The translations under genes were made by a program, and so were the position numbers. Positions 17,742 through 28,609 of a DNA stretch of 64,000 nucleotides are shown here, piece by piece. Under the pieces are notes generated by a model. The model did no database searches. It was not told the DNA's origin and saw only the letters and a list, made by a program, of their open reading frames with translations. This DNA comes from Tessaracoccus aquimaris (lineage in GTDB: Bacteria > Actinomycetota > Actinomycetes > Propionibacteriales > Propionibacteriaceae). The stretch spans positions 3,286,001 to 3,350,000 of the forward strand of contig NZ_CP019606.1 in the NCBI RefSeq assembly GCF_001997345.1, in the 5' to 3' direction. Position 1 is the stretch's first letter. The number at the start of each line of letters is the position of its first letter.

Positions 17742-19620
17742 TCGCTTACCTCCGCGGAGGCCTTGGCCCGTTCCCGGCGCACCGCGCGGATTCTCCACGC
17801 GGTTCCTCCTAGGAGTACTGCACCCGAGACGAGGATGATGATCCAGCCGACGCGCCCAAAGTCGGTCGCAGTGATCTCGATAGTTACGGGTTTCCCGACT
17901 GCGACGCCACCGGTCGTGACGACCTGCCCCCTGACGAGGGCGACACCGTTCGCGGTCGCCTCCGGGGTGACGTCGAGCGTGATGGACTCGCCAGGCTCGA
18001 CCGTCACCGGCTTCACGCTCGGCACCCGGATGCGCTGCGGGGAGTCGGACTGGAAGGTGACGCCGACGGTGACGGGGACGCTCAGGTCGTTTGTCAGCGT
18101 CGCAGGGAAGGTGTTGGTGCGTGAGCCCATCACGAACGACGCGGCGGCGCGCAGTTTGACCTTCTTCAGGTCGAGGTCGGGCGGGGAGCCAGCCGTGGCG
18201 TAGGCGACGGCCTGCCGCTGGTCGGAGAATCCGGACGACCACGACGTGGCGCCGAGCACCGCGAGGTTGATCGACGAGGGACCGTCGGTCAGGTCGTCCA
18301 GGAGCGCGGCGTCCTTCGACGCCTGCGTGAGGGTGTCGGCGAGGTCCGGCCACGGCTCGGAGGAGGTCGTGTCGGGCCAGGTCAGCGCCTCGGACGGCTT
18401 CGCCGACGGCGCGACGTGTTCGCGCCAAGTGCCGAGGTCGGCGTCGGCGTCGGCCGCCTGGACCGAGTCGATGAGGTACAGCGGCGGGCGCACCGCGAGG
18501 AACTCGCGGGTGATGCGTTCGGGCAGCGAACCCCCATCGGGTCGCGCGGTGGCGCCGATGGGACGCGCGCCCAGCAGTTGTGGGGTCCCGGACGTCGCGC
18601 CGCTCATGCCAACGACCACGACAGTGTCGAGATCGGAGAGGTGATCGACCAGGTCAGGCGAGGCGCCGTCGCGCAGGATCGCGACGGAGCCGACCTCTGG
18701 CAGGACCCCGCTACCCGCCTCGGCGCTCCAGTCCATGACGGTGTCGAGTTGGCCGCTGAGCGCGGCGCGTGTCAGGTCGGGGTCGCCGAAGGGGAGCCTC
18801 CAGAGGCGCCCCTGCTCGGCGAGCGCGTCGACCCGCTGTATCCAGCGCAGCGCGACCCCGTTGCCTCCGACGGAGGCCCCGTCGACGGTGTGGGTGCCGG
18901 AGAGGCGCGTGACGGCCTCGTACAGGGCTGGGTCGATGGCCGACTGCACGCCGGGACGTTCCGCGCTCGTCAGCAGCGGGTCGAGCCGGTCCTCGAGATC
19001 GGCGGCCAGCGACGAGTCGGTGAATGAGCCGTCCGGTAGCCAACTGGGCGTCGCGGACAGCACCACGAGGGCGGATGAGCGCACCGGTTGGGTCGTCGCC
19101 GTGATCGCGAACGTGTCGCTGCCGACGATCGCGCGGGACTGGCCGTCCGGCACGCCGCGGACCTGCGCGCCGATCAGGTAGGCGGCGCCGTCCTGCCGCA
19201 GGGGTCGCGGCCCTGGGTGAGTTGCGCGATCGTGACCTTGACGCTGAACTCGGCCCGCTCACCCGGCCCGAACGGCACGTCCTTGGGGAACTGGTACAGC
19301 GAGGCCTCGTCGGTGATGCGCGAGCCGATCGGCAGGTTCTGCTCCAACTCGTCGAGGCGGCCCTCGGAGCGGATCGGGGTGGGTAGCCGCCAGAAGTGCA
19401 CGACGGCGCCCTCGATCGCCACCGTCGAGGTGTTGGTGATGGTCCCCCGCAGTTCGACGACCTGCTGCGGATCGGAGAGGTTGAGCACCGGGGTCGACAC
19501 CGACGTGATGCGCACGTCGAGGTAGTCGCCCTCCGCGGACGCGGTCGTCGGCGTCACCAGAAATCCGACGACGAGCAGCAGCGTCGCCATCAGGGCGCGC
19601 AGCATTCGTCGTGGACTCAC
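17738..19620 (-). CDS. DUF6049 family secreted membrane-anchored protein (Rv3909-like), frameshifted
   Basis: About 627 residues once repaired. A signal peptide (MLRALMATLLLVVGFLVTPT, cut after ASA) leads into an extracytoplasmic region with beta-sandwich features, and a C-terminal membrane segment (VGWIIILVSGAVLLGGTAW) is followed by a basic tail. The frame breaks at 19201-19204, where restoring one base in a run of four (CCCC on the coding strand) joins QLTQGRD to PLRQDGAAYLIGAQVRGVPD. This gene precedes murJ in many actinobacteria (Rv3909-Rv3910) and is presumed to work with it in cell-wall assembly. The GTG at 19620 is supported by TACGAT 6 nt upstream. The break is probably a sequence error. 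Confidence 0.85.
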
Positions 19621-19626
19621 CGTCTC

Positions 19627-19632
19627 ATCGTA
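19627..19632 (-). promoter_or_regulatory. -10 element TACGAT, leaderless spacing to the DUF6049-murJ operon
   Basis: On the minus strand TACGAT lies 6 nt before the GTG at 19620. Confidence 0.5.
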
Positions 19633-19678
19633 GACGGCCCCCGAACCCGCCGGGTTGATGGGCACTGTGGCTCCGGAG

Positions 19679-19708
19679 TTGACGCGACCCCCCTCGCGGG
19701 TTTTTAGT
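19679..19708 (+). promoter_or_regulatory. efeUOB promoter
   Basis: TTGACG (19679-19684), an 18-bp spacer and TTTAGT (19703-19708) form a plausible sigma-A promoter. Its start point would fall inside the iron box immediately downstream. Confidence 0.5.
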
Positions 19709-19726
19709 TAGGTTGACCTCACCAAA
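19708..19726. promoter_or_regulatory. IdeR/DtxR-type iron box
   Basis: TTAGGTTGACCTCACCAAA matches the IdeR consensus (TTAGGTTAGCCTAACCTAA) at 15 of 19 positions. It overlaps the expected transcription start of efeU, so iron-loaded IdeR would block transcription when iron is plentiful. Confidence 0.75.
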
Positions 19727-19744
19727 ACACTTTAAGGCAAACAG

Positions 19745-20596
19745 ATGTTGGCTAATTTTCTGATCGGGCTCCGGGAGGGGCTCGAGGCCGCGCTGATCGT
19801 CAGCATCCTGGTGGCCTATCTGGTCAAGTCGGAGCGCCGTTCCGACCTCCGCTACATCTGGACAGGCGTCGGGATCGCCGTCGGCATCTCGCTCGTCTTC
19901 GGAGCCGTGCTCACCTACGGCCCCAAGGGGCTCACGTTCGAGGCGCAGGAGTTGATCGGCGGCACCCTGTCCATCGTGGCCGTCGCGTTCGTGACCTGGA
20001 TGATCCTCTGGATGGCGACCGCGGCCAAGGGCCTCAGCCGCACCCTGCGGGGGAGCCTCGACGAGGCGACCAGGCCGTGGTCGCTCGTGGTGGTTGCGCT
20101 GCTCGCGGTCGGCAGGGAGGGCTTGGAGACGGCCCTGTTCATCTGGGCCGCTACCCAGGCGGCCGCCCGCGACACCGGCGCCACCCTGCAACCGCTTCTG
20201 GGCGCACTGCTCGGCATCGTGGTCGCCATCGTCCTCGGCTACCTGATGTACCGGGGAGCGCTGCGGATCAACCTCAGCGTCTTCTTCACCTGGACCGGCG
20301 CCTTCCTGATCCTGGTCGCGGCAGGCGTGCTCGCCTACGGCATCCACGATCTGCAGGAGGCGCGCTTCCTGCCCGGCCTGCACACCATCGCCTTCGACGT
20401 CAGCCACGTCATCTCGCTCGACAGCGTGGTCGGCTCGCTGCTCAAGGGCATCTTCAACTTCTCCCCCGTCACCACCGTGCTCGAGGCGATCGCCTGGGTG
20501 AGCTACGTGGTCGTCGTCGGGACCCTCTTCGTTCTGCGTAACCGCGCCGCGCACCGCCCGGCCGCGACCCCCGTTCCCCAAGGAGCCGCCTCATGA
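19745..20596 (+). CDS. efeU: Iron permease EfeU (FTR1 family)
   Basis: A 283-residue inner-membrane iron permease with seven membrane segments. Both REGLE motifs that bind iron in this family are present: LREGLEAALIVSIL near residue 9 and GREGLETALFIWA near residue 123. It imports iron in the EfeUOB system, coupled to handling by EfeO and the peroxidase EfeB. The ATG at 19745 lies downstream of the iron box. Its TGA overlaps the ATG of efeO (ATGA), so the genes are translationally coupled. Confidence 0.95.
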   Translation: MLANFLIGLREGLEAALIVSILVAYLVKSERRSDLRYIWTGVGIAVGISLVFGAVLTYGPKGLTFEAQELIGGTLSIVAVAFVTWMILWMATAAKGLSRTLRGSLDEATRPWSLVVVALLAVGREGLETALFIWAATQAAARDTGATLQPLLGALLGIVVAIVLGYLMYRGALRINLSVFFTWTGAFLILVAAGVLAYGIHDLQEARFLPGLHTIAFDVSHVISLDSVVGSLLKGIFNFSPVTTVLEAIAWVSYVVVVGTLFVLRNRAAHRPAATPVPQGAAS

Positions 20597-21747
20597 TCCG
20601 ATCCCTCGTCGCCCCGGTGCTGGCCGCCGGCCTGCTGCTGACGACCGCCTGCACCGACAACACCGCCGCCTCGGGCGACGCCCGCACCATGAGCGTCAAG
20701 GCGAGTGACACCGCGTGTGAGGTGTCGAGCGTCGAGGCGCCGTCGGGCACCCTCACGTTCAAGGTCACCAACGAGGGCTCGAAGATCAACGAGTTCTACC
20801 TGCTCGGCGAGGACGGCCTGCGGATCGTCGCCGAGGTCGAGAACATCGGCCCCGGCCTGACCCGCGACCTGGTGCTCTCCGCCCCGGCGGGTACCTACTT
20901 CACGGCCTGCAAGCCGGGCATGGTCGGCGAGGGCATCCGTGGTGACTTCACCGTCACCGACTCGGGCGAGGACGTCGGCCCGAAGGGTGAGGATGCAGAG
21001 TTGGTCGCCGAGGCGGACAAGCAGTACGCCTCCTACGTGCGCGACCAGGTCGACCAGCTCGTCACCAAGACCGAACAGTTCGCAACTCTCGTCAAGGAAC
21101 GCAAGGACGACGAGGCCCGCGCCATGTACGCCGATGCGCGGGTGCACTGGGAGCGCGTCGAGACCGTCGCCGAGAGCTTCGGCGACCTTGACCCGCAGAT
21201 GGACGCCCGCGAGGCCGACCTCGAGGCGGGCGACGAGTTCACCGGCTGGCACCGCCTCGAGAAGGACCTGTGGCCCGCCCGCGCGGAGGGCTACACGGCC
21301 ATGACCGATGCCGAGCGCGCGACGGTCGCCGACAAGTTGGTCGCCGACACCGCCACGCTGTACGACCGCACCCGCGACATGACGTTCACCGCCTCCGACA
21401 TCGCCAACGGCGCGAAGGGCCTGCTCGACGAGGTCGCCACCGGAAAGGTGACCGGCGAGGAGGAGTACTGGTCGCGCACCGACCTGTGGGACTTCCAGGC
21501 CAACGTCGACGGCGCGAAGGTCGCATGGGAGGGCCTGCGTCCGCTGCTGCAGCGCAAGGATTCGGCGCTCGACGGCCAGATCGAGAAGGCGTTCGCTTCG
21601 CTGCAGGCGCTGCTCGACAAGCACCGCGACGGCGAGGGTTTCGTGACCTACGACAAGCTCTCCGAGGACGACATCAAGCAGCTCGCCGACGCGGTCAACA
21701 CGCTGTCCGAGCCGCTGTCGAAGATGGCCGGGGCGATCCTGTCGTGA
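20593..21747 (+). CDS. efeO: Iron uptake lipoprotein EfeO
   Basis: A 384-residue lipoprotein: signal peptide with lipobox ending LTTAC at residues 15-19. The N-terminal domain (about 30-125) is cupredoxin-like (GTLTFKVTNEGSKINEFYLL and YFTACKPGM). The C-terminal M75 helical domain (about 135-384) carries the HxxE metal motif in GWHRLEKDLW. EfeO captures ferric or ferrous iron outside the membrane for EfeU. It overlaps efeU by ATGA and efeB by GTGA. Confidence 0.94.
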   Translation: MIRSLVAPVLAAGLLLTTACTDNTAASGDARTMSVKASDTACEVSSVEAPSGTLTFKVTNEGSKINEFYLLGEDGLRIVAEVENIGPGLTRDLVLSAPAGTYFTACKPGMVGEGIRGDFTVTDSGEDVGPKGEDAELVAEADKQYASYVRDQVDQLVTKTEQFATLVKERKDDEARAMYADARVHWERVETVAESFGDLDPQMDAREADLEAGDEFTGWHRLEKDLWPARAEGYTAMTDAERATVADKLVADTATLYDRTRDMTFTASDIANGAKGLLDEVATGKVTGEEEYWSRTDLWDFQANVDGAKVAWEGLRPLLQRKDSALDGQIEKAFASLQALLDKHRDGEGFVTYDKLSEDDIKQLADAVNTLSEPLSKMAGAILS

Positions 21748-23006
21748 GCGGGCTGAGCCGTCGTGGACTCTTCGGGGCCGCGGGCGCCGGGACCGCGGCG
21801 GCCGGCGCCCTCGCGCTGTCGATGGCGGCGGGCAAGCCCGCTGAGAAGGAGCCCCACGCCTCCGACGCCTACCCCTACTACGGGGCGCACCAGGGCGGCA
21901 TCGTCACGCCGGCTCAGGACCGGATGCACTTCGCGGCCTTCGACGTCGCGGACGGGATCGACCGGGAGGCGCTGATCGGGCTGCTGACCGACTGGACAGA
22001 TGCCGCGGCGCGCATGACGCAGGGCGGCTCCGCGGGCGAACTCGACGCCATGTCCGGCAACTACGACTCACCGCCCGAGGACACCGGCGAGGCCTACGAC
22101 CTGCCGCCGTCCGGCCTGACGATCACGTTCGGCTTCGGCCCGTCGCTGTTCGTGGACGGCTCGGGCGCCGACCGGTTCGGGATCGCGACCCGCAGGCCCG
22201 CGGCCTTGGAGCGGTTGCCGCACTTCGTCGCCGACAACCTCAACCCGTCGCTGTCCGACGGCGACCTCTGCATCCAGGCCTGCGCGCACGACCCGCAGGT
22301 CGCAGTGCACGCCGTCCGGAACCTGACGCGCATCGCGTTCGGTCGCGCGGTGCTGAAGTGGTCGCAGCTTGGCTTCGGACGCACGTCGTCGACCAGCGTC
22401 GACCAGGTCACCGCCAGGAACCTGTTCGGGTTCAAGGACGGAACGATGGGCCTGCGCGGCGAGCAGAAGGCGATGATCGACGAGCACGTCTGGGTTCCCG
22501 ACGGGGCCGATCCGGCCGCCGAGTGGCTGGAGGGCGGGTCGTACCTGGTGGCGCGCAAGATCAAGATGCAGATCGAGACGTGGGACCGTGCCCCGATGCG
22601 GGAGCAGGAGAACATCGTCGGTCGCACCAAGCGGGAGGGCGCCCCGCTGTCGGGAGGCGTCGAGTTCGACCAGCCCGACTTCGCGCTCGAGGGCCGCGGC
22701 GGGGTCCCGATCATGGACGTCGACTCGCACGTCACGCTCGCGCACCCCGACCACAACGACGGCGTCCACATGCTGCGGCGCGGCTACAACTACGTCGACG
22801 GCAACGACGACCTCGGTCGCCTGTCCGCGGGCCTGTTCTTCATCGCCTTCGTCACCGACCCCCGCACCCACTACATCCCGATGCAGTCGCGGATGAGTCG
22901 CAACGACCTGATGATGGAGTACCTCCAGCACATCGGCTCCGGCCTGTGGGCCGTCCCGCCCGGCGTCGCCGAGGGCGAGTTCGTCGGCCAGGCCCTGTTC
23001 GCGTAG
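21744..23006 (+). CDS. efeB: Tat-exported DyP-type heme peroxidase EfeB
   Basis: A 420-residue heme peroxidase exported folded. The N-terminus has a twin-arginine signal (SRRGLFGAAGAGTAAAGALA). The DyP signature GxxDG appears as GFKDGTMG, the proximal heme histidine in SHVTLAHPDHNDG, and the catalytic arginine region in LRRGYNYVDG. EfeB is thought to oxidise ferrous iron or release iron from heme for the EfeU channel. The GTG at 21744 overlaps the efeO stop. Last gene of the operon. Confidence 0.94.
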   Translation: MSGLSRRGLFGAAGAGTAAAGALALSMAAGKPAEKEPHASDAYPYYGAHQGGIVTPAQDRMHFAAFDVADGIDREALIGLLTDWTDAAARMTQGGSAGELDAMSGNYDSPPEDTGEAYDLPPSGLTITFGFGPSLFVDGSGADRFGIATRRPAALERLPHFVADNLNPSLSDGDLCIQACAHDPQVAVHAVRNLTRIAFGRAVLKWSQLGFGRTSSTSVDQVTARNLFGFKDGTMGLRGEQKAMIDEHVWVPDGADPAAEWLEGGSYLVARKIKMQIETWDRAPMREQENIVGRTKREGAPLSGGVEFDQPDFALEGRGGVPIMDVDSHVTLAHPDHNDGVHMLRRGYNYVDGNDDLGRLSAGLFFIAFVTDPRTHYIPMQSRMSRNDLMMEYLQHIGSGLWAVPPGVAEGEFVGQALFA

Positions 23007-23034
23007 CGCTGGGGCGGGCCTTCAGGTGGTCGTC

Positions 23035-23568
23035 CTAGCGTGACGCGTCGCGGCGCGCCCGGATCGCCAGGGTGGCGAGCGCCGCGAGGCTCAGCCCGGC
23101 GGGCACCATCCACCACGGCGAGTACGGCGCCCCGGAGATGAGGTAGGCGTCGGCGAGCGCCATCGCGGGCCCTCCGCTTGCGAACCAGTAGGTCACCGCG
23201 GAGAACGCCACCAGGCCGAGCAGAAGCCCTGTCGACGTGGTCCTGGAGAGCGACGAGCGCGCCGTCTGCGCCAGCACCGCGGCCCCGAGGACCAGCGGTA
23301 GCGCGAGGGCCGCGAACACCGTCGGCACCGACATCGACTCGCCGCTGGCCGTGACGCCCGCGTAGATCTCTGCGAGTCCTCGACCCGGGATCGCGGCCAG
23401 CGGGTTCAGCACCAGCACCTGGAGGGCGGAGATGACGGCGTGGGCGACGAGTACCGCGGCCAGCGCGACCTGCGCAGGCCCGAGGCCACGCGCGGCGGGG
23501 ACCACAAGGGCCGACGGGGCGTGCGCCGTCGGCGTTCGGCGTCGCCAGGTTGTGGTCGCGTCGGTCAT
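23035..23568 (-). CDS. Small polytopic membrane protein, unknown
   Basis: A 177-residue protein with four predicted membrane segments (for example LAAVLVAHAVISALQVLVLN and TVFAALALPLVLGAAVLAQ) and a basic N-terminus (TTTWRRRTPT). No family recognised. The ATG at 23568 has a strong ribosome site (GGAGGT at 23579-23574) and TAGCAT (23597-23592) as -10, so unlike most genes here it has a short leader. It ends 28 nt from efeB, facing it. Confidence 0.75.
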   Translation of the reverse strand: MTDATTTWRRRTPTAHAPSALVVPAARGLGPAQVALAAVLVAHAVISALQVLVLNPLAAIPGRGLAEIYAGVTASGESMSVPTVFAALALPLVLGAAVLAQTARSSLSRTTSTGLLLGLVAFSAVTYWFASGGPAMALADAYLISGAPYSPWWMVPAGLSLAALATLAIRARRDASR

Positions 23569-23591
23569 GGTGCACCTCCAGTGTTACCCCG

Positions 23592-23597
23592 ATGCTA
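23592..23597 (-). promoter_or_regulatory. -10 element TAGCAT for the small membrane protein gene
   Basis: On the minus strand TAGCAT would start an mRNA about 18 nt before the ATG at 23568, with a GGAGGT ribosome site in the leader. Confidence 0.4.
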
Positions 23598-23711
23598 GGA
23601 CGAGGGACGCCTCACTGCCGAGCGACCAGGGTCGCGACCGCATCGTCCCCTGGTCGACGGTGCTGCCGCCCGCGTTGAACCGGGCAGGGCGCGTCGGGTT
23701 TACTCGCTGAC

Positions 23712-24809
23712 GTGATCGACGCCTGGACGCAGCCCGCCATCGTCGCCGTCCTGCTCGGCGGCGTCGGGTTCGTGGCGCTCTTCGTCCCGATCCTGGTGTG
23801 GGAGTCGCGCCGACACGGCCAGATCCGCGTCGACCGGGTGATCGGCGCCGCGATGGTCGCCGTGTTCGCGGTGGCGCTGCTCGCCTACACGCTGCTGCCG
23901 TTCCCGGACAAGGAGTGGTGCTCGACCCACCGCCTGCCGGGCCGCAACCTCGACCCGCTCGAGGTGGTCCGCGACAACCTCGACTACCTGCGCGAACACG
24001 GGGCTCGACGCCTCCTGCGCAGCTTCGTGTTCCTGCAGGCAGCGCTCAACGTCCTGCTGTTCGTGCCGTTCGGCGCGCTGGCGCGCCGCTACTTCGGCAT
24101 CCGCGCCGGGTGGACGATCCTGCTCGGCTTCGCCACCTCCGTGCTCATCGAGGCCGCCCAGGGCACCGGCGCCTTCGGGCTGCTGCCGTGCCGGTACCGG
24201 GTCGCCGACATCGACGACGTGATCCTCAACACGCTCGGCACCGTCATCGGCGCCGTCGCCGCGCCGCTGCTGCTGTTCTTCGTCACCGACGCCCGCGCGA
24301 CGGCCCGCTCGAGGGGCCACGCGCGGCAGGTGACGCGGCGCCGTCGCCTCATCGGGATGCTGATCGACGGGTTCTCTTTCGTCGTGCTGCCCGCGGCGGT
24401 CCTGATCGGCTATCGACTGGTCGACACGCTCCTGCTCGGAGCGCCGGCCACCTCCGACGACGCCGGGGCCAGCGCCGTCGCGACCCTGGTCGGCTTCGTC
24501 GTGCTCCTCGTGCCGACGCTGGTCGGCTCGGGGGCCTCCGTCGGGCAGCGCGCCGTCTGGCTGGAACCGGAGTGGGAGGCTCGGCCGCGAAGGGCGCTGC
24601 GGTCGCTGTGCGGGTTCGGTGGGTGGATGCTCGTCCAGGTGCTCGCGTCGATCCCTGGGTTGCCGGACGTACTGCGGACCCCGCTCGACCTGCTCAGCGT
24701 CGGGCTCGCCGTGGCCGCGGTCATCGCCGTCCTCGCAGACCCCTCAGCGCGCGGCCTGTCCTACCTTGCCTCCAGGGCCCGCATCGAGGACTCCCGCGAG
24801 GCCGACTAG
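23712..24809 (+). CDS. VanZ-like and RDD-like membrane protein
   Basis: A 365-residue polytopic protein with two recognisable parts. Residues 1 to about 195 resemble VanZ: AYTLLPFPDKEWCSTHR, NVLLFVPFGALARRYFG, and SVLIEAAQGTGAFGLLPCRY then RVADIDDVILNTLG. From about 208 an RDD-like domain begins (RRRLIGMLIDGFSFVVLPAA), with three further membrane segments. VanZ domains are associated with glycopeptide tolerance and related phosphatase-like membrane proteins; a role here is unproven. The GTG at 23712 lacks a strong ribosome site. The stop lies 2 nt from the convergent PfkB gene. Confidence 0.8.
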   Translation: MIDAWTQPAIVAVLLGGVGFVALFVPILVWESRRHGQIRVDRVIGAAMVAVFAVALLAYTLLPFPDKEWCSTHRLPGRNLDPLEVVRDNLDYLREHGARRLLRSFVFLQAALNVLLFVPFGALARRYFGIRAGWTILLGFATSVLIEAAQGTGAFGLLPCRYRVADIDDVILNTLGTVIGAVAAPLLLFFVTDARATARSRGHARQVTRRRRLIGMLIDGFSFVVLPAAVLIGYRLVDTLLLGAPATSDDAGASAVATLVGFVVLLVPTLVGSGASVGQRAVWLEPEWEARPRRALRSLCGFGGWMLVQVLASIPGLPDVLRTPLDLLSVGLAVAAVIAVLADPSARGLSYLASRARIEDSREAD

Positions 24810-24811
24810 CC

Positions 24812-25753
24812 TCAGCCGGCGGTGAACTCGACCAGCGACCTGTTCTCCATGGCGCGCGCAAGCAGGGCGTCGCCCGTCTTTCCTGCCACGTGCGCCGCCG
24901 CCGCGGCAAGGCCGTGCCGGATCCACTCGCGGCTGTCGTCGCCCGCAACCATGCCCCAGACGAAGCCCGCGACGAACGCGTCGCCCGCCATCACCGACTG
25001 GATGGGGGACTCGACGCGGCAGGTGCCGGTGATCCGGTCGCCACGCTCGTCAAGGAAGGCGACCCCGCGAGCGCCGAGCGACACCAGCGGAACCCTCGCC
25101 CCGGCGTCGCGAAGCACCTCCAGCGCCGCCCCGACGCGGTCGTCGGCCGCCTGGACGGCGGGGATGGCCATGATCTCGTCGTCGTTTGGCTTGAAGAGCG
25201 TGACCCCCGACACGTCCAGCGCGTCGAGCAGTGCGTCGTTCTGCGCGTCGACGATGACGTCGGCGCCTCGCTCGATGAGGCCCGCGGCGAGCGCAGCCCA
25301 GGTGTCGGACGGCAGCCCCTTGCAGGTCGACCCGTTGAGCGTGACGATGTCGCCGGTGCGCGTGTCGGCGAGCACCGCTTCGACCATCGGGGCGACGTAG
25401 AGCGGGTCGTCGAGCACGTAGCCCTGCGCCATGAAGTGCGCCGCGACCTTCTCGCCGGTGGCGTCGATCAGCGTCAGGTTGTGGCGCGCCCGGCCGGGAA
25501 CGGTGAAGAGGCGGTGCTCGATGTGCTCGTTCGTCAGCCGCGCGGAGAACTCCGCCCTGTCCGGTTCGCCGATCAGGCCGTAGGCGATGGTCGGGAGGGC
25601 GAGCGCCACGGCGGTGCGGGCGCAGGAGATGCCCTTGCCGGAGCAGACGGCGTCGAACTGGTGCTGCGTCCCCCGTCCTCCCCAACTCAGGCCGCTGACG
25701 GTGTAGTAGTCGTCGTAGCCGGTGTTCATGGTGACGGTGCGAAGGGTGCGCAT
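24812..25753 (-). CDS. PfkB family sugar kinase (1-phosphofructokinase/LacC branch)
   Basis: A 313-residue ribokinase-fold enzyme that phosphorylates a sugar or sugar phosphate with ATP. FKPNDDEI and VSLGARGVAFLDERGD fit the hexose-phosphate kinase (FruK/LacC) branch. Two motifs deviate. The N-terminal GGKGxNxA reads CSGKGISCARTA. The anion-hole and catalytic motif, normally GAGD, reads SVMAGDAFVAG: the catalytic Asp is kept but the first Gly is Met. Substrate cannot be assigned. The ATG at 25753 is preferred, with TAGGGT 7 nt upstream; a GTG at 25762 is possible. Confidence 0.82.
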   Translation of the reverse strand: MRTLRTVTMNTGYDDYYTVSGLSWGGRGTQHQFDAVCSGKGISCARTAVALALPTIAYGLIGEPDRAEFSARLTNEHIEHRLFTVPGRARHNLTLIDATGEKVAAHFMAQGYVLDDPLYVAPMVEAVLADTRTGDIVTLNGSTCKGLPSDTWAALAAGLIERGADVIVDAQNDALLDALDVSGVTLFKPNDDEIMAIPAVQAADDRVGAALEVLRDAGARVPLVSLGARGVAFLDERGDRITGTCRVESPIQSVMAGDAFVAGFVWGMVAGDDSREWIRHGLAAAAAHVAGKTGDALLARAMENRSLVEFTAG

Positions 25754-25760
25754 GTTCCTC

Positions 25761-25766
25761 ACCCTA
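25761..25766 (-). promoter_or_regulatory. -10 element TAGGGT near the PfkB gene start
   Basis: On the minus strand TAGGGT lies 7 nt before the ATG at 25753. Confidence 0.4.
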
Positions 25767-25821
25767 GCCGCGGGGGTCGCGGCTAGGGCTCTGGGTGCTG
25801 GCCGGGTCGCGCGGCGGGGTC

Positions 25822-25907
25822 GCGTTGAGCAGCATCCAGTGTTGGTTGCCGATGTGAACGTGCAAACGTGCTGCCCAGGGCAACGAACAGCGAATGCTGC
25901 TCAACGC
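25822..25907. repeat. Family C long hairpin element, copy 1
   Basis: Perfect 14-bp arms GCGTTGAGCAGCAT (25822-25835) and ATGCTGCTCAACGC (25894-25907). Inside, TGTTGGTTGCC pairs with GGCAACGAACA with one mismatch, giving a stem of about 25 bp around a loop containing ACGTGCAAACGTGC. It lies between two minus-strand genes. Two further copies are at 42565 and 56288. Confidence 0.75.
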
Positions 25908-25967
25908 CCTGCCCGCCCCACGCCTGCTGGCAGGAACGGTCGGGCGGGTCGGGCGGTGGGGTGCGGG

Positions 25968-28481
<2,514 letters not shown>

Positions 28482-28487
28482 GCAGCA

Positions 28488-28493
28488 AGCATA
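28488..28493 (-). promoter_or_regulatory. -10 element TATGCT, leaderless spacing to marR-type gene
   Basis: On the minus strand TATGCT lies 6 nt before the ATG at 28481. Nearby TGCATGCA is a short palindrome where MarR could bind. Confidence 0.55.
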
Positions 28494-28551
28494 TATCCAT
28501 CAACGCCTTTCACTGAAATCTCAACTATCGGGCGGGGAGCCGACCGGCGGA

Positions 28552-28557
28552 TAGACT
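28552..28557 (+). promoter_or_regulatory. -10 element TAGACT for the Ser/Thr kinase gene
   Basis: TAGACT would start transcription near 28565, giving a leader of about 45 nt with AAGGAG at 28600-28605. Confidence 0.4.
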
Positions 28558-28609
28558 CCGAGCGGATGTCCGATGCCCGCCGTGACGCCACCCACAGCCA
28601 AGGAGAGTC

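Noticed and set aside
17742..18428. A 230-residue N-terminal extension of MurJ
   Set aside because: It is the DUF6049 gene read out of frame. MurJ begins at GTG 17741, overlapping the DUF6049 stop.
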